DNA from: an uncultured Bacteroidales bacterium
GTDB taxonomy: Bacteria; Bacteroidota; Bacteroidia; Bacteroidales; Bacteroidaceae
Direction of reading: 5' to 3'
Assembly (NCBI GenBank): GCA_902800305.1
Contig: CADCDP010000022.1
Span: 1-60,302 of the forward strand
DNA length: 60,302 bases
Positions 15,734 through 24,579 of this stretch are shown one piece after another. The position numbers and the translations under genes were made by a program. How positions within the stretch are numbered: position 1 is the first letter of the stretch; each line of letters opens with the position of its first letter. The notes beneath the pieces are model-generated. The model was not told the DNA's origin and did not search any database. It was given only the letters and a program-made list of their open reading frames with translations.

Positions 15734-16435
15734 ATGAAAAAGATTCTAAACATAGCGTTTGTGGTGGCCGGTGTGCTGTCAGCATTGGCTTCGTGCTCCA
15801 CCAGCTATCATATCACAGGAACATCGTTGCAATCGATTTATGATGGCGATATGGTCTATCTGCGCCCATTGGGTTCGGAGGATGCCAAAGCGGTTGACTC
15901 ATGCAAGATTCTTCATGGCTCGTTCACGATGAATGGTCCTGTGGATTCCATCATGTGTGTGCGTATGTTCTTCGGCAACAGTGGCGACAACATCCCCGTC
16001 ATTTTGGAAGAGGGGAATATTCAGGTGATTGCCCTGAACAATGCCATGAAGGTGGAAGGCACTCCGCTGAACGATAAGTTTTATGCCTTTATGACCGAAC
16101 GCGACTCGCTTATGTTCCTGTTGCAGGAACTGCCCCGCAAGGAGAGTGCTATGATTCTCGATGGCTACGACCACGACGAGATTCTTCGCCAGCTGGGTGA
16201 AGAGGAAGGCACGCTTCGTCAAGCCATCGACAAATTAGAAACGGATTTTGTGACAGCCAACTATGACAATGTGCTGGGTGTCACCTATTTTTTGGTGCTA
16301 TGCGATAACGCTTACAACCAGTTCGGCTATCCCACCACCACCCCACAAATCGATGAGATTTATGGTCGTGCTCCCGAATCCTTCCGACAGAACAAAAACG
16401 TGATGGAGTACATGAACCTGTGCAACGGCGAATAG
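15734..16435 (+). CDS. DUF4369-domain lipoprotein
   Basis: 233 aa. Lipobox LASC (MKKILNIAFVVAGVLSALASC), then a DUF4369-like domain (YHITGTSLQSIYDGDMVYLRP ... GSFTMNGPV) and a helical C-terminal part. It resembles the N-terminal two thirds of the thioredoxin-fold lipoprotein at 9847 but ends before any thioredoxin domain, so it has no redox site. The frame is open for 18 codons upstream, but these include the -7 box, so ATG 15734 is chosen. Envelope location inferred; substrate unknown. Confidence 0.75.
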   Translation: MKKILNIAFVVAGVLSALASCSTSYHITGTSLQSIYDGDMVYLRPLGSEDAKAVDSCKILHGSFTMNGPVDSIMCVRMFFGNSGDNIPVILEEGNIQVIALNNAMKVEGTPLNDKFYAFMTERDSLMFLLQELPRKESAMILDGYDHDEILRQLGEEEGTLRQAIDKLETDFVTANYDNVLGVTYFLVLCDNAYNQFGYPTTTPQIDEIYGRAPESFRQNKNVMEYMNLCNGE

Positions 16436-16478
16436 GCTTGTTATCATCCAACCTCGCTGAGAACAGCAGAAAAAAAAT

Positions 16479-16520
16479 ATCGGGGAGCTATACAAACCGC
16501 AATTTGTAGGGCTCCCCGAT
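16479..16520. terminator. Bidirectional intrinsic terminator
   Basis: Stem ATCGGGGAGC (16479-16488) with GCTCCCCGAT (16511-16520) plus inner TACAAA/TTTGTA pairing; A-rich on the left. It separates the convergent lipoprotein gene and rho. Confidence 0.85.
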
Positions 16521-16551
16521 GATTTTATTTGTACGGATTTCGACAAGGACG

Positions 16552-18558
16552 TTACCCGTTCATACTAATCAAGAATTCCTCGTTGTTCTTGGTACGATCC
16601 AACTGCTTCGACAAGAAGTCCATGGCCTCATTAGGAGTCATGTCGGCAATGTGATTGCGCAAAATCCACATACGGTTGAGCGTCGTCTGGTCTTGCAGCA
16701 AGTCATCACGACGAGTAGAAGAAGCGGTGAGGTTGACGGCTGGGAAGATGCGCTTGTTGGCCAAACCACGGTCAAGCTGCAATTCCATGTTACCCGTTCC
16801 CTTGAATTCCTCGAAGATGACTTCATCCATCTTAGAACCTGTGTCGATGAGGGCAGTCGCGATGATGGTGAGCGAACCGCCATTCTCGATGTTACGAGCT
16901 GCACCAAAGAAACGCTTAGGCTTGTGGAGTGCATTGGCATCGACACCACCCGAAAGCACTTTTCCCGAAGCAGGCGAAACGGTGTTGTAGGCTCTGGCGA
17001 GACGGGTGATGGAGTCAAGGAAGATGACCACATCGTGACCACATTCCACCATGCGCTTGGCTTTCTCCAACACGATACCAGCTATCTTCACGTGGTTCTC
17101 GGCAGGTGCGTCGAAAGTACTGGCGATGACCTCCGCATTGACGGTGCGAGCCATATCCGTCACTTCCTCCGGACGTTCGTCGATGAGCAGCATCATGAGA
17201 TAAGCCTCGGGATGGTTGGCTGCAATCGAATTAGCGATATCCTTCATCAGCAAGGTCTTACCTGTCTTTGGTTGAGCCACGATGAGGGCACGCTGGCCTT
17301 TACCGATGGGAGCAAAGAGGTCAACCACACGCGATGACTTGCTATCATCATATCCCTTGCAGAGCTTGAATTTCTCATCGGGGAAAAGTGGTGTGAGGAA
17401 CTCGAAACCCACACGGTCGCGCACTCGTGCTGGTTCGCAGCCGTTGATTTTCTCCACCGAAGTGAGAGGGAAGAAACGTTCGCCTTCACGGGGAGGACGA
17501 ACAAAGCCATCCACCACATCGCCCGTCTTGAGACCATAGTGCTTGATTTGCTGGAGGTTGACATACACATCATCGGGCGATGGCAGATAGTTGTAGTCGC
17601 TGCTGCGAAGGAAACCGTAGTTGTCAATCGTCTCCAACACACCGCTCACACGAATGATGTCGGAAAAGTCGTAGGGCTTCTCCTTCTGAGGCTTCTCGTA
17701 TCTTGGCATCTCCTTCACAGGTGCAGCAAAGTTGTCATAATCATCGTATGGCGCAGCCTCCTCTGGCATCTGGAATTGAGGCTTCACCACCTCTGGGAAG
17801 ATGTCTGCTGGTGGCGTGTAGATGCCGTTGTTGTTGGGAATATCCTGCAAGATGACGAACTCTGGAGATGACCAATCCTTTTCGGGTTCTGGCTCTGACA
17901 CATAGATGGTCTGAGGACGCGAGGTATCTTCGGACTCATAGCTTTCTTCAGGCACAACCGAGATGGTCTCCTGTTCTGTCACCTCTTCAGTCTTCTCCTC
18001 CGGCACATTATTATTGATGTTTTGTTCCTCTTCCTCCACTTTGGCTTTCGACTTGCGGCCACGTTTCTTCGGAGCAGGTTCTTCCACCGCCTCTGCCTCA
18101 TTAGGGGCAACAGCACTCACTTCCTGCTGTTCCGCCTCTTTAGCCTTCGACTTGCGGCCACGTTTCTTCGTTGTCGTGCTTTCAGCAGGAGCATTTTCCT
18201 CTTTTTCCTTCGAAGCCAGCTCTTGGTCGGAAGCGGCTATCATAGCCTTTTCCTCCTCAGAGAGGTCGGCAAAAAGCGACTCGTCTTTCGTCACTTTCAT
18301 GTTCTTATCGACCTTCTTCGCTTTGTCCTGATTGGCGGTATATACACGATCCACGTTCTTCACGCTGACACGAGAACGCTTGCGAGAAGCCTTCTCTGTG
18401 GCTGCTGCGCTGGAGGCGAATGTCGTGGCCTGTTCGTCAATAATGGTGAGTCGCAATGTAGCAGGCTCCATGCTCTCGGCATCCTTAATGCCCAGCTCAG
18501 AAGCGATGCTGACAAGTTCTTCCTTCTCCTTGCTTTTCAGTTCTTCTAAATTATACAT
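16552..18558 (-). CDS. rho: Transcription termination factor Rho with long disordered insertion
   Basis: RNA-dependent ATPase/helicase that terminates transcription. 668 aa, about 250 longer than E. coli Rho. Order: N-terminal Rho_N helices (1-44); a low-complexity, acidic/basic insertion (about 45-300) that contains the duplicated [10 protein letters not shown] at 131-140 and 164-173; the cold-shock-type RNA-binding domain (from [18 protein letters not shown]); and the ATPase core with the P-loop AQPKTGKT and [13 protein letters not shown] large N-terminal insertion is known for Bacteroidetes Rho. A complete promoter lies about 180 bases upstream, leaving a leader of about 170 nt, compatible with the autoregulation common for rho. 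Confidence 0.97.
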   Translation of the reverse strand: MYNLEELKSKEKEELVSIASELGIKDAESMEPATLRLTIIDEQATTFASSAAATEKASRKRSRVSVKNVDRVYTANQDKAKKVDKNMKVTKDESLFADLSEEEKAMIAASDQELASKEKEENAPAESTTTKKRGRKSKAKEAEQQEVSAVAPNEAEAVEEPAPKKRGRKSKAKVEEEEQNINNNVPEEKTEEVTEQETISVVPEESYESEDTSRPQTIYVSEPEPEKDWSSPEFVILQDIPNNNGIYTPPADIFPEVVKPQFQMPEEAAPYDDYDNFAAPVKEMPRYEKPQKEKPYDFSDIIRVSGVLETIDNYGFLRSSDYNYLPSPDDVYVNLQQIKHYGLKTGDVVDGFVRPPREGERFFPLTSVEKINGCEPARVRDRVGFEFLTPLFPDEKFKLCKGYDDSKSSRVVDLFAPIGKGQRALIVAQPKTGKTLLMKDIANSIAANHPEAYLMMLLIDERPEEVTDMARTVNAEVIASTFDAPAENHVKIAGIVLEKAKRMVECGHDVVIFLDSITRLARAYNTVSPASGKVLSGGVDANALHKPKRFFGAARNIENGGSLTIIATALIDTGSKMDEVIFEEFKGTGNMELQLDRGLANKRIFPAVNLTASSTRRDDLLQDQTTLNRMWILRNHIADMTPNEAMDFLSKQLDRTKNNEEFLISMNG

Positions 18559-18735
18559 AATATGTTATTGGTTGTTTAGCGGTATAGTGATGGGGCGAGC
18601 CTGATGCTCCCTTTTGCCCATTGATTCATCTACTAATTTGCCAATTAAAGTTGCTTGAAAATCTAATAGTGAAATTGTGTCTTCTTGCGATAGCTTGATA
18701 GGTATAAAAGTGTTTGTTGCCCCAAAAAGACGGTG

Positions 18736-18766
18736 CAAAAGTAGTGATTATTTTTTATTCCACAAA
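18736..18766 (-). promoter_or_regulatory. rho promoter
   Basis: Minus strand: TTTG (18763-18766), 19-nt spacer, TACTTTTG (18736-18743). Confidence 0.7.
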
Positions 18767-18952
18767 AGAGTGGCTTAAAAAATTCATCTTTTCAAGCATT
18801 TTTTTCTTCTTTTCGTTCAAAAACTCGTTGTTGAGCCTTTTACTTTTGTAGTAACAGGAAGTCCTTGGGGGGAGAAAAAGGGAGGGTGCATCGACACCAA
18901 ACCAAGCAGGGAAAGTTCTGCAAATCCATCACCTCGAAAACGGTACGCTCGA

Positions 18953-19039
18953 CACCTCAAAAACGGTCTGAGTCACACCGAGGGTATCGGTGTGACTCAG
19001 ACCGCCACCCCCGGTGTGACTCAGACCGTTTTTGGGGTG
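18953..19039. repeat. 27-bp inverted repeat with an extra competing arm
   Basis: Arms 18953-18979 and 19013-19039 are complementary with one mismatch (core GGTCTGAGTCACACC). A further copy of the right arm (GGTGTGACTCAGACCG, 18989-19004) lies between, so the left arm can pair with either. It touches the stop codon of the GTPase gene at 19041. Confidence 0.8.
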
Positions 19040-19040
19040 C

Positions 19041-19637
19041 TTACAGCGTCTTGTTGATGCTGTCGATATAATCCAACAATTCTTCCCTCCCTAACTTGCT
19101 GGTGGCACTGGTGATGAAGTGGGGAGGCAGTTCTTCCCATTCCTCTTTCAATGTGTCGAGGTATTTCTCGACAGTCGGTTTGATTTTCGAGGGGGAAAGC
19201 TTGTCGGCTTTGGTGAAGACCAAGGCGAAAGGAACGCCTTTCTCCCCTAAGAAATGGAGAAAGGCCAAATCGACCTTCTGTGGGTCGTGACGGATGTCGA
19301 TGAGCACGAAGAGGCAAATGAGCGGTTCTCGGTTGAGCACGTAATGGGTAATCATGGTCTTCAACTTCTCCACTTCTTTCTTGCCTCGCTGAGCGTAGCC
19401 ATAGCCAGGGAGGTCAACCAAATACCACGCTTCATTGATGAGGAAGTGGTTGATGCACATAGTCTTACCTGGAGTGGAAGAAGTGAGAGCGAGGTTCTTC
19501 CGCTGGGTGAGCGCGTTGATGAGGGAAGATTTGCCCACATTGCTTCGACCAATGAAGGCGTATTCGGGACGTCCGTCTTTGGGACAGAGGTCGGCATTAG
19601 GCTTGCTGCCGATGTAGTTGGCGGATGTTATTTTCAT
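19041..19637 (-). CDS. engB: Ribosome biogenesis GTP-binding protein YsxC/EngB
   Basis: Essential-type small GTPase that helps large ribosomal subunit assembly. 198 aa. G1 loop GRSNVGKSSLINAL, G2 Thr in STPGKT, G3 DLPGYGYA, G4 TKADK, and G5-like TSATS: all five motifs are present in order. Length is normal for the family. It lies 5 bases downstream of the ABC-F gene and is probably the last gene of that transcription unit; the hairpin repeat directly after its stop may end it. Confidence 0.95.
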   Translation of the reverse strand: MKITSANYIGSKPNADLCPKDGRPEYAFIGRSNVGKSSLINALTQRKNLALTSSTPGKTMCINHFLINEAWYLVDLPGYGYAQRGKKEVEKLKTMITHYVLNREPLICLFVLIDIRHDPQKVDLAFLHFLGEKGVPFALVFTKADKLSPSKIKPTVEKYLDTLKEEWEELPPHFITSATSKLGREELLDYIDSINKTL

Positions 19638-19642
19638 TGTTG

Positions 19643-21400
19643 TTATGCAAATTCTGATAGTTCGAGCCAGCGCATCTCTTTCTCTTCCAATTCTTCAGTC
19701 AGAATGGGGAGGCGCTTGCTCATTTGGGTGATTTCATCTACAGAGGTGGTGCCGCCACAGAGGGCTGCTTCGATTTGCTTTTTCTCGGTTTCGAGAGTAG
19801 CGATATCCTTCTCAAGTTGGGTGAATTCTTGACGCTCCTTGAAAGTGAGGCGACGGGCGCGATTCTGATTGCGACGCTCTGGGGATTTGTCTTCCTTGGG
19901 TTGAGGCTTTTCGGCTATCGGCTTGGCATTCTGTTCTTTCCAGTCGCGATACTGGCTATAGCTGCCAGGGAAGTCCTGAATGTTGCCATCGCCGTGGAAG
20001 ACGAGGGTATGATCCACCACCCTATCCATGAAGTAACGGTCGTGGCTCACGATGATGAGGCATCCACGGAATGACTTGAGGTAGTCTTCGAGGATTTGCA
20101 GGGTCACGATGTCGAGGTCGTTGGTTGGCTCGTCGAGGATGAGGAAATTGGGGGCTTTCATCAGCACGGTACAAAGGTAGAGCCGACGGCGTTCGCCACC
20201 ACTCAACTTGTAGATGTAGCTGTGCTGCTCTTCTGGGGGGAAGAGAAAGTGCTGGAGAAACTGGCTGGCGGAGAGCTTTTCGCCATTGCCCATATCGACG
20301 TACTCGGCAATGTCGCGGACAGCATCGATGACTTTCTGGTCGTCTCGGAAAGCCATACCTTGCTGAGAATAATACCCGAAACGTACGGTCTCACCGATGT
20401 CGATGGTGCCGCTATCGTGGGGTTCCAAACCCAGGAGCATCCTTACAAAGGTCGATTTCCCTGTGCCGTTATTACCGACGATGCCTAATTTCTCGTAACG
20501 TGTGAAGTTGTAGTTGAAGTCTTTCAGGATAACGTGCTCGCCGAAAGCCTTGCAGACGTTATGTGCCACAAAGATTTTGTTACCGATGTAGGTGCCACCC
20601 ATCTCCAGACGGACATTGCGCTCTTCGATGCGTTGCTTGGCACGTTTCTCCAGTTCGTAGAACGACTCTATGCGGTAGCGGGCTTTCGAACTTCGGGCAC
20701 AAGGCGTGGAGCGCATCCACTCCAACTCGGTTCGGTACAGGTTGTTGGCACGGGCAATCTCAGCGTTCATGTTGTCGATGCGTTCCTGTCGCTTCTCCAG
20801 ATAGTAGGAGTAGTTGCCGCGATAGGTGTAAATGCGTGAGTTGTCCATCTCGATGATGCTAGAACAGATGCGGTCGAGGAAGTAGCGGTCGTGGGTCACC
20901 ATCAGAATGGCCATCGTACTGCGACTTAGCAAGTTTTCGAGCCATTCTATCATTTCGAGGTCGAGGTGGTTGGTAGGTTCGTCGAGGATGAGCAAGTCAG
21001 GCTCTCCTGCCAACACACGTGCCAAGGCGATACGCTTCACCTGTCCGCCACTCAACTGCGATTCGGAACGGGAAGCCTCTTCCTCCGTTATCTTCATGCG
21101 AGTAAGATACTGCTTGTAGCGTTGCTGGTACTCGTCGTTTTGTCCCTCCACCTCCTGACGGTCGATGGTGGGCATCTGCTCCAAGTAGCCCACTTTCAAG
21201 TCGTTACGGAAAACCATCGTGCCTCCGTCGTCGCCCTCCTTGCCAGCCAGGATGCTCAGCAGGGTCGATTTGCCCGTACCATTCTTAGCTATCAAGCCGA
21301 TATGCTCCCGTTCGTTGATGGTGAACGAGACGTCTTCGAAGAGCGTACGATGCCCGATGCGCTTGGTCAGTCCTTTGATTTCGAGATAGGGTTTCGCCAT
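19643..21400 (-). CDS. ABC-F family ATPase (Uup/EttA-like)
   Basis: Soluble protein of 585 aa with two ATP-binding domains and no membrane part, the ABC-F layout of ribosome-acting factors. First domain: GLIAKNGTGKSTLL Walker A, LSGGQVKRIALARVL signature, LLILDEPTNHLDL Walker B. Second: GIVGNNGTGKSTFVRM, LSGGERRRLYL, FLILDEPTNDLDI. A charged linker and a C-terminal coiled coil (from about residue 500, EFTQLEKDIATLETEKKQIE) resemble Uup. Role in translation or DNA-related processes is inferred from the family. It is followed by engB after 5 bases and preceded by the CbiK-like gene with 6 bases. Confidence 0.92.
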   Translation of the reverse strand: MAKPYLEIKGLTKRIGHRTLFEDVSFTINEREHIGLIAKNGTGKSTLLSILAGKEGDDGGTMVFRNDLKVGYLEQMPTIDRQEVEGQNDEYQQRYKQYLTRMKITEEEASRSESQLSGGQVKRIALARVLAGEPDLLILDEPTNHLDLEMIEWLENLLSRSTMAILMVTHDRYFLDRICSSIIEMDNSRIYTYRGNYSYYLEKRQERIDNMNAEIARANNLYRTELEWMRSTPCARSSKARYRIESFYELEKRAKQRIEERNVRLEMGGTYIGNKIFVAHNVCKAFGEHVILKDFNYNFTRYEKLGIVGNNGTGKSTFVRMLLGLEPHDSGTIDIGETVRFGYYSQQGMAFRDDQKVIDAVRDIAEYVDMGNGEKLSASQFLQHFLFPPEEQHSYIYKLSGGERRRLYLCTVLMKAPNFLILDEPTNDLDIVTLQILEDYLKSFRGCLIIVSHDRYFMDRVVDHTLVFHGDGNIQDFPGSYSQYRDWKEQNAKPIAEKPQPKEDKSPERRNQNRARRLTFKERQEFTQLEKDIATLETEKKQIEAALCGGTTSVDEITQMSKRLPILTEELEEKEMRWLELSEFA

Positions 21401-21406
21401 GTCTGT

Positions 21407-22288
21407 TTACCTGATAACCATTCTTTGTTCCTTCGCCGTCAGCGCACGGAATTTCTCAGCATGGCGAATATGGTTTTCGAAAATATCTATAATCGCATCC
21501 ATCTGTCCCAAACCATTCATCTCTGTGGTCACCTTGTAGCCAACACTCTGTAAGCGTTGTGCCCATTCGTCACAAACTTCCTTGAAGGTTTTCGTTTCTT
21601 CTGCAAACATGAAGGGGATAAGATGCACCTTCTTATTCTTCTGCCGCTTCAACTGACGAATGAGGCTTTCGAGTGAGGGCGTGCCATTGATGGTGCCTAC
21701 ATACCACCCCTTCATGTCTTTGTCGCGAAGGACATAGTCGAGCATGGTGTACTGGGAGTCGGCGATGCCCATCGTACCATTGCAGACAAGCACATTCACC
21801 TGTTTTGCCTGACCACATGCTGTAGCCGTAGCCTTCAAGACTTCCTCATAGTCGGAAGCATCACTCAGGAGCGGTTCGCCCAGCCGGATGTGCTTGAACT
21901 GCATTTTGGCCACATCCACCGCATAGCGCAGAAACTGCATATCGGCACTATTGATGATGTCGGATGACTGCACCAGTACATGGGTGTAGCCATCCTTCTG
22001 CAACTGGTTGAACAACACGTCTGGCGTAGGGATACGCTGGTCAGCTCCTTTCGTTGTCCAAGCTTCACGAAAGTCGTAATTGGGATAAGCTTTGCGCAGA
22101 CGTTCGTTGAAGCGTTCGATACACAACAAGCCAGCATCATTTTGGGTGCCAGAGTGGACTGCCACCACCACCGCCTTGTCGCCATCGCGCATGTTCTCGA
22201 ACATATCCTGCTCCATTTCGGTGCTTTGAGCGAAGGAGAACGTGGATACAGACAGTAGGAGAAGAAACTGGAGAATCTTTTTCAACAT
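21407..22288 (-). CDS. CbiK-like sirohydrochlorin cobaltochelatase homologue, secreted and active-site degenerate
   Basis: 293 aa with a signal peptide (MLKKILQFLLLLSVSTFSFAQ), so it acts in the periplasm. The body follows the CbiK class II chelatase pattern: VVVAVHSGTQNDAGL at the start of the fold, EAWTTKGADQRIPTP, HVLVQSSDIINSADM and VHLIPFMFAEETK. In active CbiK the positions after VQ and after PFM/PLM hold metal-binding histidines; here they read SSD and AEET, so the catalytic His pair appears to be lost. It may bind a tetrapyrrole rather than insert a metal. It lies between an M6 peptidase and an ABC-F gene with 3- and 6-base gaps. Confidence 0.65.
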   Translation of the reverse strand: MLKKILQFLLLLSVSTFSFAQSTEMEQDMFENMRDGDKAVVVAVHSGTQNDAGLLCIERFNERLRKAYPNYDFREAWTTKGADQRIPTPDVLFNQLQKDGYTHVLVQSSDIINSADMQFLRYAVDVAKMQFKHIRLGEPLLSDASDYEEVLKATATACGQAKQVNVLVCNGTMGIADSQYTMLDYVLRDKDMKGWYVGTINGTPSLESLIRQLKRQKNKKVHLIPFMFAEETKTFKEVCDEWAQRLQSVGYKVTTEMNGLGQMDAIIDIFENHIRHAEKFRALTAKEQRMVIR

Positions 22289-22291
22289 GGT

Positions 22292-24496
22292 TTATCGGAT
22301 ATAAATTTTACGGGTCGTTCCGTTCTGCCGAACGATGTAGATGCCCTTTTCAGTCGGTTTCGTCGTGGGAACACCACTTAACGTAAAGTACTCCGTCACA
22401 CCAGCATCCTCTGCCTCCACCGCTGAGATGGCAGTGACATCTGGAGTGAAGACTTTGATGCAGTTGATGTAGTAACGTTTTCTTGCCTTAGCGTAAAACT
22501 CCACCTTAAACATGTAGTCAACGTTCGTAAAGTCGAAGGTATATTCAACGTCTTCATCAGTCAAATCCACCTTTTGTTCTGCCTTTTGTGCTCCATTGGT
22601 ATTGAGGATGCGCACAATCAACTCTGACGAGTCGCCATGATAATTTGCTGCATTCACTTTAACAGTAACAGTTTCGTCTTCGCCGGGTACAATCTGAGGT
22701 GAATCGAGTTTACCATCATATATAGCTGACGCAAGCTTCACTTTACCATAATTTCCATAGAATCTCGACCCTGTCCATCCTTCCGTCTCAAAGTAATCGT
22801 CATAATCTTTCAAGAAATCGAAATAATGATCAGTCGTAAATTTCATTTTCGACATCGTTTCCGACAGCACGGGCACATCCTTTTCGGGGTCTTCTGGCGT
22901 GTCCGTCCCGTCCATGAACTTAAACGAAATCAATCCGTCCGACTCCGTTATCTCCGTGACGGGCTTGTTCATGTAGAACGTCCCATCCGTATTCTTGTTG
23001 AATAGCTTTCCGTTATAATCCACGTGCGAAGTGTTGGTCAACTCCGTCACCCCTTTGCTCCCAGGGAACAGTTGCGAAGCATACTCTGCCTTCGTAGGCG
23101 AGTACTGTCCATGCGCTGAATAGTAAGTGCCATAGTCCTTCCCTGCCGGTATGATGCTCATGCGCTGATGCTTCGCGTCCTTATTTACCTCATTCTTCTC
23201 CCATGCCGAAGCATTATAATCCACATGGTAAGCCAGCATCCCGTGCATGGTGGTATAGTAGCTCACATACCTGAACCAACCCTTGTTTTGTCGATTCTCC
23301 AGAATAAAACCTTCGTTAGGGTTGTTGTCGTTGTAGAAGATGCAGGCAAAAGCCGTGTCCTGCAACGCTGGCATGTCGGTAACCGTGCAGGGTTCCGACA
23401 ACACTTGGAAGTCGAGCCATCCTGCAAACCATCGTTCGTAGGCCGTAAATCCTGCTGGCACTTCCCCATTCATAGAAGGGCCATTATATGCCCCAGCATC
23501 CAGCAAGTCCCATGCCCCCATGCCGAATCCACCCGAATAGCTCGTGTCGTACATATCGGGCAAGCCCAGACAATGGCTAAACTCGTGGCAAGCTGTACCG
23601 ATGCCGTCCATCGTGCTGCCCGAAGCACCTGTCAATTCACAACTCACTGCGTATGTGTCGATTTTCACCCCGTCGAGTGTCAGTACACCCGTCCCGTCGC
23701 CGTATGCCACACCGCTGGAAAGTTCCCACTCATGCGGCCAAATCGTCTTCGCTGGCGCACCGGCACTCTCGCCGTAGCCAGCATAGACACAAAACACCAT
23801 ATCGACCTCACCATCGCCGTCCCAGTCGTAGTTAGCAAAATTCACCCCCTCTTTGTCGGCGGCACGACAAGCCTCAATCACCATTTCGCAGGGATATTTG
23901 TCGTTACCCTCGCTGTCGTTCTGACCATAATGAGAATACTCCTTGCTCACCGTCACGGGACCCACCACATCAAAGTCGATGTCGAACTTCCCGTATGACT
24001 GGTCGTAGAAATAGTCACGTACCGACCCAATATGTCCACTCTCCGTGTAGCCCTTCTGGTTAAACTGCCTGTTCCACTTCGCCTGGTCATACTCCGACTG
24101 CATGGCGAGGTCTTTGAAATTGACCAGAATCACCAGTCCCCTCTTTTCGCCAACGTAAGACGTAGAGTGGCCAAACGCACGTCGAGCCTCCACCCGACTC
24201 ATCGCCTTAGCACGTCGAGCCGCATAACGTTTGGTCATACGGCTCTTCCACTTAGCAGCCATCTCCCCCTTCAGTTCAGGAGCCAGACGGTAGAAACCCT
24301 CTCCATCCTCCACCACAGGGATGCCATCAAGCGTGGCGATATAGTGGAACGACTCGTCGCCCACCAGCGTCACCGTCAACACCACACCGTCCCTCTGCAT
24401 CACGGTGAAAGGAACACGCTTTGCTGGAATGGCCGATGCACTCAAGCCCAAACACAAAGCCAACACGATAAGAAACAAAAACTTTACAAGCCGCAT
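22292..24496 (-). CDS. Secreted M6-family metalloprotease with C-terminal sorting-like tail
   Basis: 734 aa. Signal peptide (1-22), propeptide-like region, then an M6 (immune inhibitor A-type) zinc protease domain with GLVILVNFKD, DYFYDQSYGKF, YDWDGDGEVDMV and the active site HEFSHCLGLPD (His304, Glu305, His308, Asp314). A beta-rich C-terminal part ends in EYFTLSGVPTTKPTEKGIYI, which resembles Bacteroidetes type IX secretion C-terminal tails. The first 15 bases of the gene are duplicated 46 bases upstream. It probably degrades extracellular proteins. Located 3 bases before the CbiK-like gene in the same transcription unit. Confidence 0.88.
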   Translation of the reverse strand: MRLVKFLFLIVLALCLGLSASAIPAKRVPFTVMQRDGVVLTVTLVGDESFHYIATLDGIPVVEDGEGFYRLAPELKGEMAAKWKSRMTKRYAARRAKAMSRVEARRAFGHSTSYVGEKRGLVILVNFKDLAMQSEYDQAKWNRQFNQKGYTESGHIGSVRDYFYDQSYGKFDIDFDVVGPVTVSKEYSHYGQNDSEGNDKYPCEMVIEACRAADKEGVNFANYDWDGDGEVDMVFCVYAGYGESAGAPAKTIWPHEWELSSGVAYGDGTGVLTLDGVKIDTYAVSCELTGASGSTMDGIGTACHEFSHCLGLPDMYDTSYSGGFGMGAWDLLDAGAYNGPSMNGEVPAGFTAYERWFAGWLDFQVLSEPCTVTDMPALQDTAFACIFYNDNNPNEGFILENRQNKGWFRYVSYYTTMHGMLAYHVDYNASAWEKNEVNKDAKHQRMSIIPAGKDYGTYYSAHGQYSPTKAEYASQLFPGSKGVTELTNTSHVDYNGKLFNKNTDGTFYMNKPVTEITESDGLISFKFMDGTDTPEDPEKDVPVLSETMSKMKFTTDHYFDFLKDYDDYFETEGWTGSRFYGNYGKVKLASAIYDGKLDSPQIVPGEDETVTVKVNAANYHGDSSELIVRILNTNGAQKAEQKVDLTDEDVEYTFDFTNVDYMFKVEFYAKARKRYYINCIKVFTPDVTAISAVEAEDAGVTEYFTLSGVPTTKPTEKGIYIVRQNGTTRKIYIR

Positions 24497-24500
24497 AATC

Positions 24501-24574
24501 TTTAAACTTTAAACTCTAAACTGTAAACTTTACAAGCCGTATGGTCTTTAAACTTTAAACTCTAAACTTTAACC
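24501..24574. repeat. Heptanucleotide arrays within a 46-bp duplication
   Basis: Units TTTAAAC, TTTAAAC, TCTAAAC, TGTAAAC (24501-24528) and again TTTAAAC, TTTAAAC, TCTAAAC, TTTAACC (24547-24574). The word TTTACAAGCCG occurs at 24483 (inside the M6 gene start) and at 24529, so start region plus array are duplicated with a 46-base offset. Confidence 0.75.
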
Positions 24575-24579
24575 TTTAC

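Larger units (their letters stand above)
18559..19040. other. Spacer between ysxC/engB and rho
   Basis: Contains the long rho leader (18559-18729), the rho promoter, a plus-strand TACTTTTG box at 18841-18848 and the 27-bp hairpin repeat (18953-19039). No convincing gene. Confidence 0.6.

Noticed and set aside
16519..17337. 272-codon frame antisense to rho
   Set aside because: Antisense shadow of the conserved ATPase domain; no start signals or domain.
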